This document shows positions 1 to 8,863 of a stretch of DNA of 64,000 bases, one piece after another. The DNA is taken from assembly GCA_964571695.1 (NCBI GenBank), contig CAZNDG010000004.1, forward strand, positions 48,237-112,236, given 5' to 3'. Source of the DNA: UBA8958 sp964571695. Lineage in GTDB: Bacteria > Desulfobacterota > Syntrophia > Syntrophales > UBA8958. The position numbers and the translations under genes were made by a program. Below the pieces are notes generated by a model. It did not search any database and was not told where the DNA came from. It saw only the letters and a program-made list of their open reading frames with translations. Numbering within the stretch: position 1 is the stretch's first letter; each line of letters begins with the position of its first letter.

Positions 1-1150
1 GCCGAGTGAGCCTTTTGTATTTCCGCCGAGCCCAGTGCACCAACGCCCGGTTCATGTGTCTCAGTACGGGATACAATGCCGATTTGTAAAAACGCCCATA
101 GTAGTTGATCCATCCCCGCAAAACAGGATTAAACATGTGAGAGAAATCCTCAAGTGTTTTATCCGGTTTGAGATGCAGCCGCCACTGCCGAATGGTCTGG
201 CGCATCACTTTGCCAGCCTTGTTGCTCACCCCAGGGGTAAAGCTGATAAAGAACTTGGCGTAACGATTCTTGGATCGCCGTGGTCGAAAGGTGTATCCCA
301 GAAAGTCAAACTTCGTTTCCGGAAAATTTCCACTCCGGTCATCATCCTTACAGTACACAATGCGTGTCTTGTCCGGATGAAGTTCCAGCAGACATTCTCT
401 AAATCGTTCCTGTAATTGCTCCAGCAGTTCTTCCGCCTCCTTCCAGGTGCGACAGTGGGTTATTCCATCATCAGCATATCGTGCCCAAGGATTTTGAGGT
501 CGATTCCTCTTCATCCACATATCAAACACATAGTGAAGAAACAGGTTTGCCAGCAAGGGACTGATGACCCCTCCTTGGGGAGTCCCCGTTTGTCGCTCTA
601 TCACCCGCCCATCATCCTTCTGAAATGGCGCCTTGAGCCACCGCTCAATGTAGAGCAGCAACCATTTACAGTCAGTATGTGCCTTGACGGCCCGCATAAG
701 CAGAGAATGGTCGATGTTGTCGAACAGTCCTTTGATATCAAACTCCAGCACCCAGTCGTACCGCCAGCAGCGCTCCCGCGTGACGGCTACTGCGTCTATT
801 GCCGATTTTCCAGGTCTGTAACCATATGAGTCCGGATGAAAATACGGCTCCACCAGAGGCTCAAAATACATCTTGGCCACCATCTGGGCAATGCGATCAG
901 CTACCGTAGGAACACCAAGAATACGTTTTCCTCCATTCTTTTTCGGTATTTCTACCACTTTGACTGGAGGGGGAAAGTAACTCCCCGATGACATGCGATT
1001 CCAGATCTTGTAGAGATTATTTTTCAAATTCTCCTCAAACACTGTCAGCGACACATCATCAATTCCCGATGCCCCCTTGTTCGCCTTCACATGCTTGTAG
1101 GCTTCCCACACTGCATGCTTGGAAATCTCATACGACTTTGTTTTGTCCAT
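1..1150 (-). CDS. ltrA: Group II intron reverse transcriptase/maturase, inner intron (partial at window edge)
   Basis: This is the multifunctional intron-encoded protein that splices its own intron (maturase) and copies it into DNA targets (reverse transcriptase). It starts ATG at 1150 behind GGAGG and is open to the window edge, about 383 codons. The visible part carries the RT blocks in order: the N-terminal KANKGASGIDDV block, IPKKNGGKR, SYGYRPGKSAIDAV, FDIKGLFDNIDH, QGGVISPLLANL, the catalytic YADD (followed by GITHCRTW), and LGYTFRPR, then the start of the maturase domain. No internal stop or frameshift was seen. Whether an HNH endonuclease domain follows cannot be told because the C-terminus is off the window. 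It looks intact and may be active. Confidence 0.93.
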   Translation of the reverse strand, partial: MDKTKSYEISKHAVWEAYKHVKANKGASGIDDVSLTVFEENLKNNLYKIWNRMSSGSYFPPPVKVVEIPKKNGGKRILGVPTVADRIAQMVAKMYFEPLVEPYFHPDSYGYRPGKSAIDAVAVTRERCWRYDWVLEFDIKGLFDNIDHSLLMRAVKAHTDCKWLLLYIERWLKAPFQKDDGRVIERQTGTPQGGVISPLLANLFLHYVFDMWMKRNRPQNPWARYADDGITHCRTWKEAEELLEQLQERFRECLLELHPDKTRIVYCKDDDRSGNFPETKFDFLGYTFRPRRSKNRYAKFFISFTPGVSNKAGKVMRQTIRQWRLHLKPDKTLEDFSHMFNPVLRGWINYYGRFYKSALYPVLRHMNRALVHWARRKYKRLTR

Positions 1151-1703
1151 CGGCTCCTCCCATTGCTGGTTGACCAATCGTCAAAACCGGATAACACAGC
1201 CCCTTTGCTCCACCTCCATTACAGAAGCTTCTTCGCTCATACGGGCTGTTCCGCCCCTATACGCCGCATCGGTACTCTCATCCTTGTGGGGCCTCCACTT
1301 GGATTTCTCCCTTAGCATCGGCGTCGTAGGTTCCCACGTTCTACACAAAAGCCTATGTCACGTTCGCGCCGCCTCCGTACCGGCCACCGCCTGATCAGTA
1401 AGCAGGTTTCCTCCAGGCTTATCCCAGGTTAACGACTCCCCCCTGGTTTTGATGACGTTCCTACGCTTTCGACACTTTATCAGCGGTTCACTGGTGTTCG
1501 TCTCCGTGACACTCACCTGACGAAGTCTTGCTTCGCCTTTTCCTTAACGCTCACCACCATGGCTTTTGTCCACAGCAGCTTAAGGTGGTTTGAAGCCTCC
1601 ACCTGCATGGCGGGGCTCCGAGGGGCCTTCCCTCATCTTCTGTGCAGCATGACACAGATTCAGTGGACCTTTACGGCCTCCTTTCTGCGCCTTCGTGGCG
1701 CAC
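1..1703 (-). mobile_element. Inner group II intron (partial) nested in the outer intron's RT gene
   Basis: The minus strand reads GTGCGCCACGAAGGCGC from 1703, matching the GUGYG 5' consensus. About 550 nt of intron RNA (domains I-III) lead to the LtrA-type ORF starting at 1150, the standard layout. The 5' exon is the RT gene of the outer intron, cut one base after the codons for its YADD motif. A candidate EBS1 (GTCATC, 1456-1451) is complementary to the last exon bases but one (GATGAC), in a plausible part of domain I. The 3' part of the ORF and domains V-VI are outside the window. Boundary and pairing are inferred by eye. Confidence 0.82.
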
Positions 1704-2511
1704 GGTCATCAGCGTAGTTGACGATGTGCGCCGACCAGCGTCGCTCACACCCCCATTGCTTCCATCCCAGAATGAACCGTCGCATGTACAGGTTCGACAG
1801 CAACGGGGAAATGGGTGCGCCTTGGGGAATGCCACGCCCGGCGTCCCGGTTGGACGTTGTCCGTTTCCGGTGGCCATGTCCGTCGTCTTCCTCGACCGGA
1901 GCCTCCAGCCATTGTTTGATGAGGTGCAATATGTGCCTGTCCGATATCCGGCGGGCAACGCTCTTCATCAGTTCTTTGTGCGGAATGCTGTCAAAATATC
2001 CCGACAGGTCTGCATCAATGACGTGTTGGTGTCCGGTCGTAAGCAGTCGATGGACTGCTTTTACCGCATCCTGCGCCCCCCGCTCTGCCCGGTAGGCATA
2101 TTGCTCCGGTTGCAGATCCACAGCAAAGATGGGCTCCAAAACAATCAAGGCCGCTGTCTGAACCACGCGATCGGTGATTGTCGGTATCCCCAGGGGTCGC
2201 TGTTTACCGTTCGGCTTCGGAATCCAGACCCTCTTGACCGCTTCCGGTCGGTAGTCCTTCTTCTTCAACCGTTCCGCCAGTTCCCCAAGCCATTGTTCTT
2301 CTTCCGATGCTTCGATATCCTCAAAACGCACTCCGTCCACGCCGGCTGCACCCTTGTTGGCCTTGCAGCTTCGGTAGGCATAGTCGAGTACGTCTTGTCG
2401 GTATATCTTGTCATAAAGAAGATAGAACCGGAACTCGGGTTCTCCCTTCGCTTTGGCACGTAACGCCGTCTGTAATTTCTGAACGCTTTCTGGAGTTTGC
2501 AGGTTTCCCAA
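1704..2511 (-). pseudogene. Group II intron reverse transcriptase, outer intron, interrupted at YADD
   Basis: This is the N-terminal half of an intron-encoded reverse transcriptase, clearly a different lineage from the inner intron's protein. Visible blocks: KANKGAAGVDGV, IPKPNGKQRPLGIPT, AYRAERGAQDAVKAV, DADLSGYFDSIPH, QGAPISPLLSNLYM and the catalytic VNYADD. Immediately after YADD the protein turns into an unrelated arginine-rich tail and stops at 1660; that tail is the translated 5' end of the inner intron. The gene is therefore split at its active site by the inner intron. If the inner intron splices, the full RT message could be restored, so it may be a conditionally functional gene rather than a dead one. 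The 3' exon should lie left of the window. Confidence 0.85.
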
Positions 2512-3002
2512 TCTCCTGTCCTTTCTTACTTGATGCGTTTATCTTGAACCAAGGCCCCTTCCCTCCATCGGCATTACCCGATTTCGATGGTAGTACGGGC
2601 CTCTCCGCCACCCCATCACACCCGGCCTGTCCCTCGCGGGAGTCCGGTTGATCTTGTTCAGATCACGTCATGGGGCTTCCCGTGTTGCGTCTGTTTCCCC
2701 CTTTCATGCATGCCATCGCCAATACCCCGATGGAACCACAGGCTGCGTTTCACTCTCTTCGCCTGTAGCGGCGGCCTTCCCCGTGGTTCTGCCGGGTCGG
2801 CTTCCACATTGAACTTTTCGAGGCCTGCTCAGCATTCACTCACGTTACGGCCTGCACGTTCGCCAAGTCCCTGAGGACCCTCTACACCGGAGGCTTCAGC
2901 CGCTTCGTTGCCTCCACGACTGTTCCGATTGCTACCGGCTGGAGTGAAAGTTGCCGGGCGGGATTCGCACCCGCTGAAAAACAGCGCCTTTGCACGGCGC
3001 AC

Positions 3003-3025
3003 AGAACGTACATTCTATTTGTCAA
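3003..3025 (-). promoter_or_regulatory. TTGACA plus near-palindrome abutting the outer intron
   Basis: On the minus strand TTGACA (3025-3020) is followed by AGAATGTACGTTCT (3016-3003), a near-perfect palindrome that ends exactly at the intron's first base. It could be a -35 element with an operator; its core GAATGTACGTTC is one base from the GAAC-N4-GTTC form of Gram-positive-type LexA boxes. If so, the intron has separated it from its gene. It could equally be chance in AT-rich DNA or part of the intron's target site. Confidence 0.3.
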
Positions 3026-3205
3026 GGTAGATTTTCACGGGGAGGATCGCTGATTATGCATCGAAGTCTTGCATCCATTCAATAATGCTCATTCTATTGA
3101 CTTCAGGAAGGCAACAATACCACCTCTACACAAAATAATCACGACCAAAAGTAAGCACCTTTCTCGTAAGCGTCTAATTAACCGCATCTTCACAGCAACA
3201 CAAAA

Positions 3206-3559
3206 TTATGTCATCCGCTCCAGGGCCTCCGCCTCCTCGACGGGCTTCAGATCCTTGCGCTGGAGGTTTTCCACGAGGGCTATTTCATCGGCGCTTCCCT
3301 CGACGAGCAGGGCGGGGATCACATTTACCCCGACTTTTTTCGCCGCCTCGATGCGCCGGTCCCCGGCCACGATGTTCAGCCAGCCCTGATCGCCGGGCCG
3401 GAAAAGAACGGGCTGGAGGATGCCGTGTTTCTTGATGGAGGCGGCCAATTCCTCCAGGGCTTCGGAATCGAAGTATTTACGTGGTTGATTGGGGTCTTTG
3501 CGGAAGTCGATGACGTATATGTTATAGAGTTTGCCTTTTTCATATTGCGGAACGGCCAT
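3206..3559 (-). pseudogene. Truncated ParB/Srx-family N-terminal domain protein
   Basis: This 117-residue protein carries the ParB N-terminal nuclease-like fold: the QPRKYFD segment (residues 25-31), the LAASIKKHGILQPV block, the GDRRIEAAKK motif (ParB box II) and the start of box III (ENLQRKDLKPVEEAEAL). It stops abruptly with ERMT just where the helix-turn-helix DNA-binding domain should begin. Chromosomal ParB proteins are about 280-300 residues, so more than half is missing. The start ATG has a good GAGGAAAAGAGGAC Shine-Dalgarno region. DNA downstream turns AT-rich and leads into the outer group II intron, so truncation by recombination near the intron is likely. A naturally short single-domain ParB-like protein remains possible. 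Confidence 0.75.
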
Positions 3560-3804
3560 GTCCTCTTTTCCTCATGATGCACCCGGTTTGATGAAACGCT
3601 TACAAGCTATGATAAGAAAATCCCTTTAATTGGCAAGCAATATTTGACCGCAAGGCTTTTCCCTCTCTAACAGAACACAATCCGACCGACGCCGGCAAGG
3701 ACCCGGCTATTGATTCCATCAGGCCGGACCGCCGATGCGTCCTTTGTCGCAACGGCAGGAGGAGGGGGGGATCAGAAGGGCAGGATGCTTCTCATCAGAA
3801 GCCT
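3560..3804. other. Intergenic region, nothing recognised
   Basis: This lies between the truncated parB-like gene and the end of the T6SS spike cassette, both minus strand. I see no convincing ORF, RNA gene or clear terminator. The part near 3690-3790 is GC-rich with a run of G. Confidence 0.5.
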
Positions 3805-4212
3805 TCACTTCAGGATCTTAACCTTGGTCTGACTGGGAGCTGCCTGGGAACCCATGGGGGCGTTGGGCGGGGAACCGTTGTGGGCGGTCGTATCGTTCAG
3901 GCGGACGGCCGGCGGACCCTGAATATATACAGAGGTACTGCCCGAGGTGTACTTCACCTTGCCCTTGATCTTGTTGGAAACGAGGCCGCCGGCGCTGCCC
4001 GCCTCATCCCCCGAACTCGTCGGATAAACGGTCTTTTGATTGAATGCCTTCATCCCGTTGATCAGCACCTTTGAAGAGCAGGTAGAAGACTGGGCGGTGG
4101 GACAGTTGGCAATGTTCGGGTACGGAACGGGAACCGGACCGGCCGGCGTCGGCGTCTTGCACGTGTCGGGAAAGGCCTGACACATCCCTTTTTCTAAAGT
4201 GGCAGCAAACAT
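3805..4212 (-). CDS. DUF4150 PAAR-like T6SS spike-tip protein
   Basis: This 135-residue protein has the layout of DUF4150 family members, PAAR-like proteins that cap the VgrG spike of type VI secretion systems. Features typical of the family are an early Pro/Cys-rich segment (FPDTCKTPTPAGPVPVPYPN), a second Cys (NCPTAQSSTC), the VLINGMKAF and PTSSGDEAGSAGG segments, and a final NDTTAHNG stretch. There is no C-terminal extension, so it appears to be a bare tip without a fused toxin. It starts 3 nt after the DUF3540 stop, with GGGGTGAG upstream, and is the last gene of the cassette. Confidence 0.85.
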   Translation of the reverse strand: MFAATLEKGMCQAFPDTCKTPTPAGPVPVPYPNIANCPTAQSSTCSSKVLINGMKAFNQKTVYPTSSGDEAGSAGGLVSNKIKGKVKYTSGSTSVYIQGPPAVRLNDTTAHNGSPPNAPMGSQAAPSQTKVKILK

Positions 4213-4215
4213 TTC

Positions 4216-4842
4216 TCACCCCAGATGAATCTTTTCACCATCCATTTTCAGACGTTTTTCAGCACGGATGCTGGCATTTTTCGCCGTAAGGGAGAAAATG
4301 CCTTCCACGACGGTGCGCAAACGGCCCATCCGCCGCTCTTCAAAATCCCGCACCCGACGATAGGATCTTTCCAGTTCCTCCACAAGGCGCTCGCAAACCG
4401 TCTCCACGGCTTTGGCAACGGTCCGGATCTTCGTGAAACGGCTTTCCATAACTTCACCCTGGAGCATGCAGGCGGCGATATGGGCCTGACCGGTGCGGGC
4501 CGCCAGGGAAACGCTCGGCGCTGCCACGGATATTTCCTTCCCGGCACGGATTTTCAAGACCTCAGGTCCCAGGACCATGGATGCCCCGGGGGTGGAGAGG
4601 CAAGCATCAGCTTCCGGGCGGGTTCTACTCAACACCGACAGGATGAAAACCGGGCCGGCAGATGCGGATGCCGTCAACACAACATCCCCTGCCTCCGGTT
4701 CAAGGAGACAGCCGGCGGCCCGGCAGGCCCTGGTAAGGACGTGCTCACGAAGGACGATATAGTCTTCTCCGCTCCGCATTTTGACCTCCGCCGGATGCAG
4801 GGACATCTCTCCTTGGGACAGTGACGCGGCTAGGGCCTTCAT
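4216..4842 (-). CDS. DUF3540 T6SS-associated protein
   Basis: This 208-residue protein resembles DUF3540, a family found with VgrG, DUF2169 and DUF4150 genes in T6SS spike operons; its exact role is not established. The middle (residues about 85-130) has beta-rich alternation (LKIRAGKEISVAAPSVSL) like the end of a VgrG-type beta-helix, and residues 130-190 are helical and charged with the motif RVRDFEERRMGR. AAAGGAGCAACCC precedes the ATG. It lies about 130 nt downstream of the pentapeptide gene and nearly touches the DUF4150 gene. Assignment rests on the motif pattern and neighbours. Confidence 0.78.
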   Translation of the reverse strand: MKALAASLSQGEMSLHPAEVKMRSGEDYIVLREHVLTRACRAAGCLLEPEAGDVVLTASASAGPVFILSVLSRTRPEADACLSTPGASMVLGPEVLKIRAGKEISVAAPSVSLAARTGQAHIAACMLQGEVMESRFTKIRTVAKAVETVCERLVEELERSYRRVRDFEERRMGRLRTVVEGIFSLTAKNASIRAEKRLKMDGEKIHLG

Positions 4843-4969
4843 GGGTTGCTCCTTTCCTTGATAAGTTGTTTAATTTTCGTTGAAAAAAGCCTGTATGACG
4901 CAATATCCTTCTGCAAATAGTCATTTTCTTAGCTCATCACATTCTGCACTTACAAAACATCCGCCCTGC

Positions 4970-6043
4970 CTATCTCAGGGGCGGCGAAGGCTGCCATTTT
5001 TCGGCCATCAACAGCTCCTTGTCAGGCTGCCGGATGAGGGAAAGGTCAACACCCTCCCAGCGGGCTTCGGATCGCGCCGCCCCATCAAGGCTCGCCTGTT
5101 CCAGCAAGGCCGCGGTAAAATCCGCTCCCCCCAGGTCGGCATAGGATAAATCGGCATGGGATAGACGGGCAGCGCGGAAGATCGCCTTCCGGCACACCGC
5201 CCGGGTCAGCCGGGCGCCCGTCAGTACGGCGGAAGAAAAATTCGCCCCGTCAAGGCGGCTGTCGGTAAAATCGGCATCCATAAGCCCGGAGCCGGCGAAG
5301 GCAGTGTCGATGGCCACGGCCCCTTCAAAGCGGGCCGCCCAGGCGTCGATTCCCGACAGATCGGCGCCGGAAAGGTCTGCTCCTTCGAATCCCGTCTGGG
5401 TAAGGATAAGCCCGGCCAGATCGGCGCCTCTGAGATCAGCGCCTTCAAAAGATGCCATGACGAGAATGCAGCCCGCAAGAGACAAGCTCTTTAGATCCGT
5501 ATTGTTGAAAGATGTCTTCGAACAGTCGGTATGGCAGAAAACGGCCCCGGCAAGTTTTGCACCCTCTAAATCCGCCAGGGAAAGGTTGGCGTCGGAGAGA
5601 TCGGCGCAGGTCAAATCAGCAGCCGTCAGGGAAGCCATCCGGAAAGACGACCCCACCAGGGATGCGCCGGCCAGATTGACATCGTTACTCTCCGCGTAAT
5701 CCAGGAGGGCGCCCTTGAGGTTCGCCTTTCTCAAATCGGCCCTTTCCAGAAGCGCCCCGGTCATATTGCTCCCGGAAAGATCGAGGGCGGCCAGATCGGC
5801 GCCGGCCAGGTTTGCCCCCGAGAGATTGACCCCAGCGAGGTACGCCCCGGAGAATTTACAGGCCGTGAATGACGCACCCGCAAGGTCGGCCCCGGCAAGC
5901 TTGCATCCCGCCAAAGAAATCCTTTCGCAAACCCGTCCGGAAAGGGAGATGCCGGTAAGATCCAAACCGGAAAGATCGATCCCCGTCAGGATCCTGTTTT
6001 CGGCGATATAGAGGATCAACTCGTCTTTCGTGAGCCTGGTCAT
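4970..6043 (-). CDS. Pentapeptide-repeat protein of the T6SS spike cassette
   Basis: Almost the whole 357-residue protein (about 18-340) is tandem A(D/N)LxG-type pentapeptide repeats, predicted to form a right-handed quadrilateral beta-helix. The first 15 residues (MTRLTKDELILYIAE) form a short leader helix. There is no signal peptide or catalytic domain. The ATG overlaps the stop of the upstream DUF2169 gene by 4 nt (ATGA), implying translational coupling and likely assembly with that protein, which itself ends in the same repeats. Pentapeptide proteins in these loci may act as structural adaptors or effectors; the sequence does not decide between them. Confidence 0.88.
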   Translation of the reverse strand: MTRLTKDELILYIAENRILTGIDLSGLDLTGISLSGRVCERISLAGCKLAGADLAGASFTACKFSGAYLAGVNLSGANLAGADLAALDLSGSNMTGALLERADLRKANLKGALLDYAESNDVNLAGASLVGSSFRMASLTAADLTCADLSDANLSLADLEGAKLAGAVFCHTDCSKTSFNNTDLKSLSLAGCILVMASFEGADLRGADLAGLILTQTGFEGADLSGADLSGIDAWAARFEGAVAIDTAFAGSGLMDADFTDSRLDGANFSSAVLTGARLTRAVCRKAIFRAARLSHADLSYADLGGADFTAALLEQASLDGAARSEARWEGVDLSLIRQPDKELLMAEKWQPSPPLR

Positions 6044-8838
6044 TTCTGATCATCCTCCCCGGCCAAGAGAGTCCGTTTGATGTTTGCCCCCTCCAGGCGC
6101 GCCCCGCCTAACTTGGACTTGAAGAAGTCCGCGGCAAAAAGATTGGCCTGCCTCAGGTCGACCCCGGTCAGGCCGGCCTTGCGGAGGGAACCTTCCATCA
6201 GATTGATTCCTCCCATTTTCGCCCCAGAGAGGTCCGACTTGGTAAAATCGGCCTCCCGGGCCCGGGCTGCCGCCAGGTTGGCCTGCTCCATGAGGCAGCG
6301 CGTAAGGGTGGCCCCGGTGAGATCGGCGGCGGAAAAGTCGGCGGCGGAAAAGTCGGCGTCTTCGAAATAGGCATTGACCAGCTTCGCTCCGGAGAGACGG
6401 GCGTTGCGGAACACCGCCTTTCCCTCCCCTTTGGCGGCGGTCAGCGTCGCCCCTTGCAGGTTGGCCCCTGAGGCATCGGCATCGGAAAACCAGACCGCGC
6501 TGAGATCCGCCCCGTCGAATACAGCCTTGACCAGGTTGGCTTCACTGAGATCGACGGCAGTGAAGACGGCATGGGAAAAGTCGGCGCCGCTGAGATCGGC
6601 GCCGATGAAGAGGGCCCCGGCGGCCTGGACCTTCTTTCCCCTTGCCTGGGAAAGAATGGCGCCCGACAGATCGCTGCCGGAGAGGTCGGCCCCGCTAAGA
6701 TCGGCGCCCGAGAAGTCAGCGCCGTGCAGATCCATCCCGGAGAGGTCGGCCCCCCGGAGATCGGCGGCAGCAAATTTGGTCCGGGCGGCGTTGGCGCCCT
6801 TCATGACCACGCCGGACAGGTTGGCACGGGAAAGGGTAGCTCCGGACAGAAGGGCCCCCGTCAAGACGACCCCGGCGAGATCCTGCCCGGCGAGGTTGGC
6901 GCCCTCTAACTTCGCGCCTGTCAGATCGGCGCCGGACAGGAACAGCGATCCTAAATCGAGCCCCGACAAATCCAGCCCCGACAGGTCGCGATTCTCCATC
7001 AGGCGTCTTTTGATCTCCTCGATCCTCTTTTCCGCCGTCGCTGTATGCATTTCGTCTTGCGACTCGCCTGCCGCCGCCTCCGGAGGCGTTCTCCGCGGCG
7101 CGGGCGCCTGATCCCCCTGGGCGGCCTGAGCGGCAAGGGCCGACATCTCGTCCTCCATGGCCTGCCGTCGCCCTTCCATTTCCTTCAGGGCGGCGATCAG
7201 CCCCCCGTTATTCCCCGGCATGGCCGTCAGCCCCGCTATCAGTTCCGCCACGGCAGCCTTGGGCGGTGGCTCGGGCAGCGGCGGCGCGGCATCGGGATCC
7301 ATGCCCATGGACCGCAGAAATTCCTCGAGTCGATCCTTTCCCCGCTTTGCCGCATTTTCATAAAAAGAGGTGATTTCTTCCGCCGTTGCCTCTGCCGGCG
7401 GAGCGTCCACGAACAGGGAGGATTTAGCCATGTCGGGAGAAGGCTCCGGCAGGGGGGGCGGGTTGTCGGGATCGATGCCGATGGATTGCAGCCATTCCCG
7501 CAAACGCTCATTTTGCCTGGCCACCAGCTCTTCATAATAGGAAACGATTTCTTCCTCTGTCGCCCCTGGGGGGGGCATCCTTTCCTGATTCGGCAATCCT
7601 CCCAGCTCCGGCGCCATCTCCCGGGAGGGGGGGTACGGAGGAGCCATCGCTTTCCAGGCGAATACCGCCGGTGCGGCCGCGATTGCCGCCGCCGCGGCCG
7701 CGGCGGCAGCCGCAGCCGTCCCCGGCGCGACAGGGTCTTCCCCCGGCATCATTGGCCTTGCTGCCGGCGCTGCCGGCGCCTCCTGGCGCAACAACGCTGA
7801 CGGTTCTGTCTCCTTCCGACCCTGCCGCAGTCGCCATTCATGTCCAGCCGCATCGCCGGGAGCGGCGGCAATGGGTTCCCTCACGGCCATGATTTCTTCC
7901 ACATCGCTGCCTTCGTCATCTCCGGTTTCCCAGGTCCCGTGCCAGATGAGGACCCCCAGATCAACGGCAGGAAAGAGCCAGACCGTATCCAGCCCCGTTT
8001 TGGACTCAAGCCAACGGCGATCGCCCGTGCCTTTCCGCATCGCGAAGAGGCGCACCCGCAGCCCGGGCAGACATCCTTGACGACGCGGTTCCTTTTCCGT
8101 CATATGCAGGGTGTAAAATGTTTCATCGCCTCGAAAAAAACCCTTCTGTTGCTGATCTTTGGGAGCCACATTGAAATAGGAGAAATCGAAATCCGCCGGG
8201 AACCCGGGCCAGGCCTGCTGACGCCAAGCGTCATCGAAGGCGCCCAGGTTGCGCAGGCGATCCGGCCACGAAATCCCCAGGGGACCGAAGCCTGCCGGGG
8301 CGGGCCGGTCCGCGGGATGAGCAACGGGATGACGGGGATCTTCCAGATTTGGCAAGGGGTAAACGGTAACGCCGTCTTTGTCCTTTTGCGCCCCGATCCC
8401 CCTGCCGACGGGATTGGGACCGTAGTGGGGACCGCCAAATGATCTCTCCCACGCAAGGGGCATGGATGTAAAAGGGATGGGAGCTGAATGGCGGGAACTT
8501 GCACCGTCTATCCAGAAACGGTCGCCAATGACCACCAGTTTCTTCTCAATTTCTCCCACACTAAACGCCGCCGTCGTCGCCTCCATCGGCGTTCCATCGT
8601 GGGAAAAGCATCGCCCGGAAACAAGGACTTCGCCCTGGGGCTTGGGCATGCCAAGATCGATGACCTCGCCGCGGCTGAGACTGTCCGCCGCCCTGGACCA
8701 AAGCTCGTCTTCCGGCAGGAGGATTTCCGGGGATGTCAGCGGGAAGCCCAACAGGGCCGTCGCCGACAGGAAATAGCGGCCGCCGTATCCGAAGATTTTT
8801 GTCATAATGGAAAGGGGGGCGTCCTTAAGGATCTTCAT
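6040..8838 (-). CDS. DUF2169 - pentapeptide-repeat fusion, T6SS-associated
   Basis: This 932-residue multidomain protein has a DUF2169 domain (about 5-320, with WERSFGGPHYGPNPVGRG, characteristic of the family). A linker includes an alanine run (about 374-385). Two copies of a roughly 50-residue helical repeat follow (about 425-525), each ending in a GIDPD/GMDPD plus PPPLPEP proline tail. A charged coiled-coil-like segment (about 540-615) precedes the pentapeptide array (about 617-925). An upstream in-frame TTG at 8862 exists, but the ATG at 8838 is preferred because GGAG lies 9 nt before it. DUF2169 proteins are thought to help load or assemble PAAR/VgrG cargo; here the fused helix suggests interaction with the next gene's product. 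Confidence 0.85.
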   Translation of the reverse strand: MKILKDAPLSIMTKIFGYGGRYFLSATALLGFPLTSPEILLPEDELWSRAADSLSRGEVIDLGMPKPQGEVLVSGRCFSHDGTPMEATTAAFSVGEIEKKLVVIGDRFWIDGASSRHSAPIPFTSMPLAWERSFGGPHYGPNPVGRGIGAQKDKDGVTVYPLPNLEDPRHPVAHPADRPAPAGFGPLGISWPDRLRNLGAFDDAWRQQAWPGFPADFDFSYFNVAPKDQQQKGFFRGDETFYTLHMTEKEPRRQGCLPGLRVRLFAMRKGTGDRRWLESKTGLDTVWLFPAVDLGVLIWHGTWETGDDEGSDVEEIMAVREPIAAAPGDAAGHEWRLRQGRKETEPSALLRQEAPAAPAARPMMPGEDPVAPGTAAAAAAAAAAAIAAAPAVFAWKAMAPPYPPSREMAPELGGLPNQERMPPPGATEEEIVSYYEELVARQNERLREWLQSIGIDPDNPPPLPEPSPDMAKSSLFVDAPPAEATAEEITSFYENAAKRGKDRLEEFLRSMGMDPDAAPPLPEPPPKAAVAELIAGLTAMPGNNGGLIAALKEMEGRRQAMEDEMSALAAQAAQGDQAPAPRRTPPEAAAGESQDEMHTATAEKRIEEIKRRLMENRDLSGLDLSGLDLGSLFLSGADLTGAKLEGANLAGQDLAGVVLTGALLSGATLSRANLSGVVMKGANAARTKFAAADLRGADLSGMDLHGADFSGADLSGADLSGSDLSGAILSQARGKKVQAAGALFIGADLSGADFSHAVFTAVDLSEANLVKAVFDGADLSAVWFSDADASGANLQGATLTAAKGEGKAVFRNARLSGAKLVNAYFEDADFSAADFSAADLTGATLTRCLMEQANLAAARAREADFTKSDLSGAKMGGINLMEGSLRKAGLTGVDLRQANLFAADFFKSKLGGARLEGANIKRTLLAGEDDQK

Positions 8839-8863
8839 GCTTGTGATCTCCGGTCTCGCCAAT

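Larger units (their letters stand above)
1..3002 (-). mobile_element. Outer group II intron (partial), host of a nested intron
   Basis: On the minus strand the intron RNA appears to begin at 3002 with GTGCGCC, the standard 5' end of bacterial group II introns. About 490 nt of structured, ORF-free sequence (domains I-III) follow before a reverse-transcriptase ORF starts at 2511. That ORF is interrupted at about 1704 by a second intron, so the 3' half of the outer element lies beyond the left edge. The 5' boundary is inferred from the consensus and from the typical 5' end to ORF distance; the 3' end cannot be seen. The sequence just upstream of 3002 is AT-rich with remnants of a truncated gene, so the intron sits in intergenic or damaged DNA. 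Confidence 0.8.

Noticed and set aside
4970..8838. Possible CRISPR or DNA-level tandem repeat because of the periodic sequence
   Set aside because: Periodicity is 15 nt and codes for pentapeptide repeats; no identical repeats with unique spacers exist anywhere in the window.
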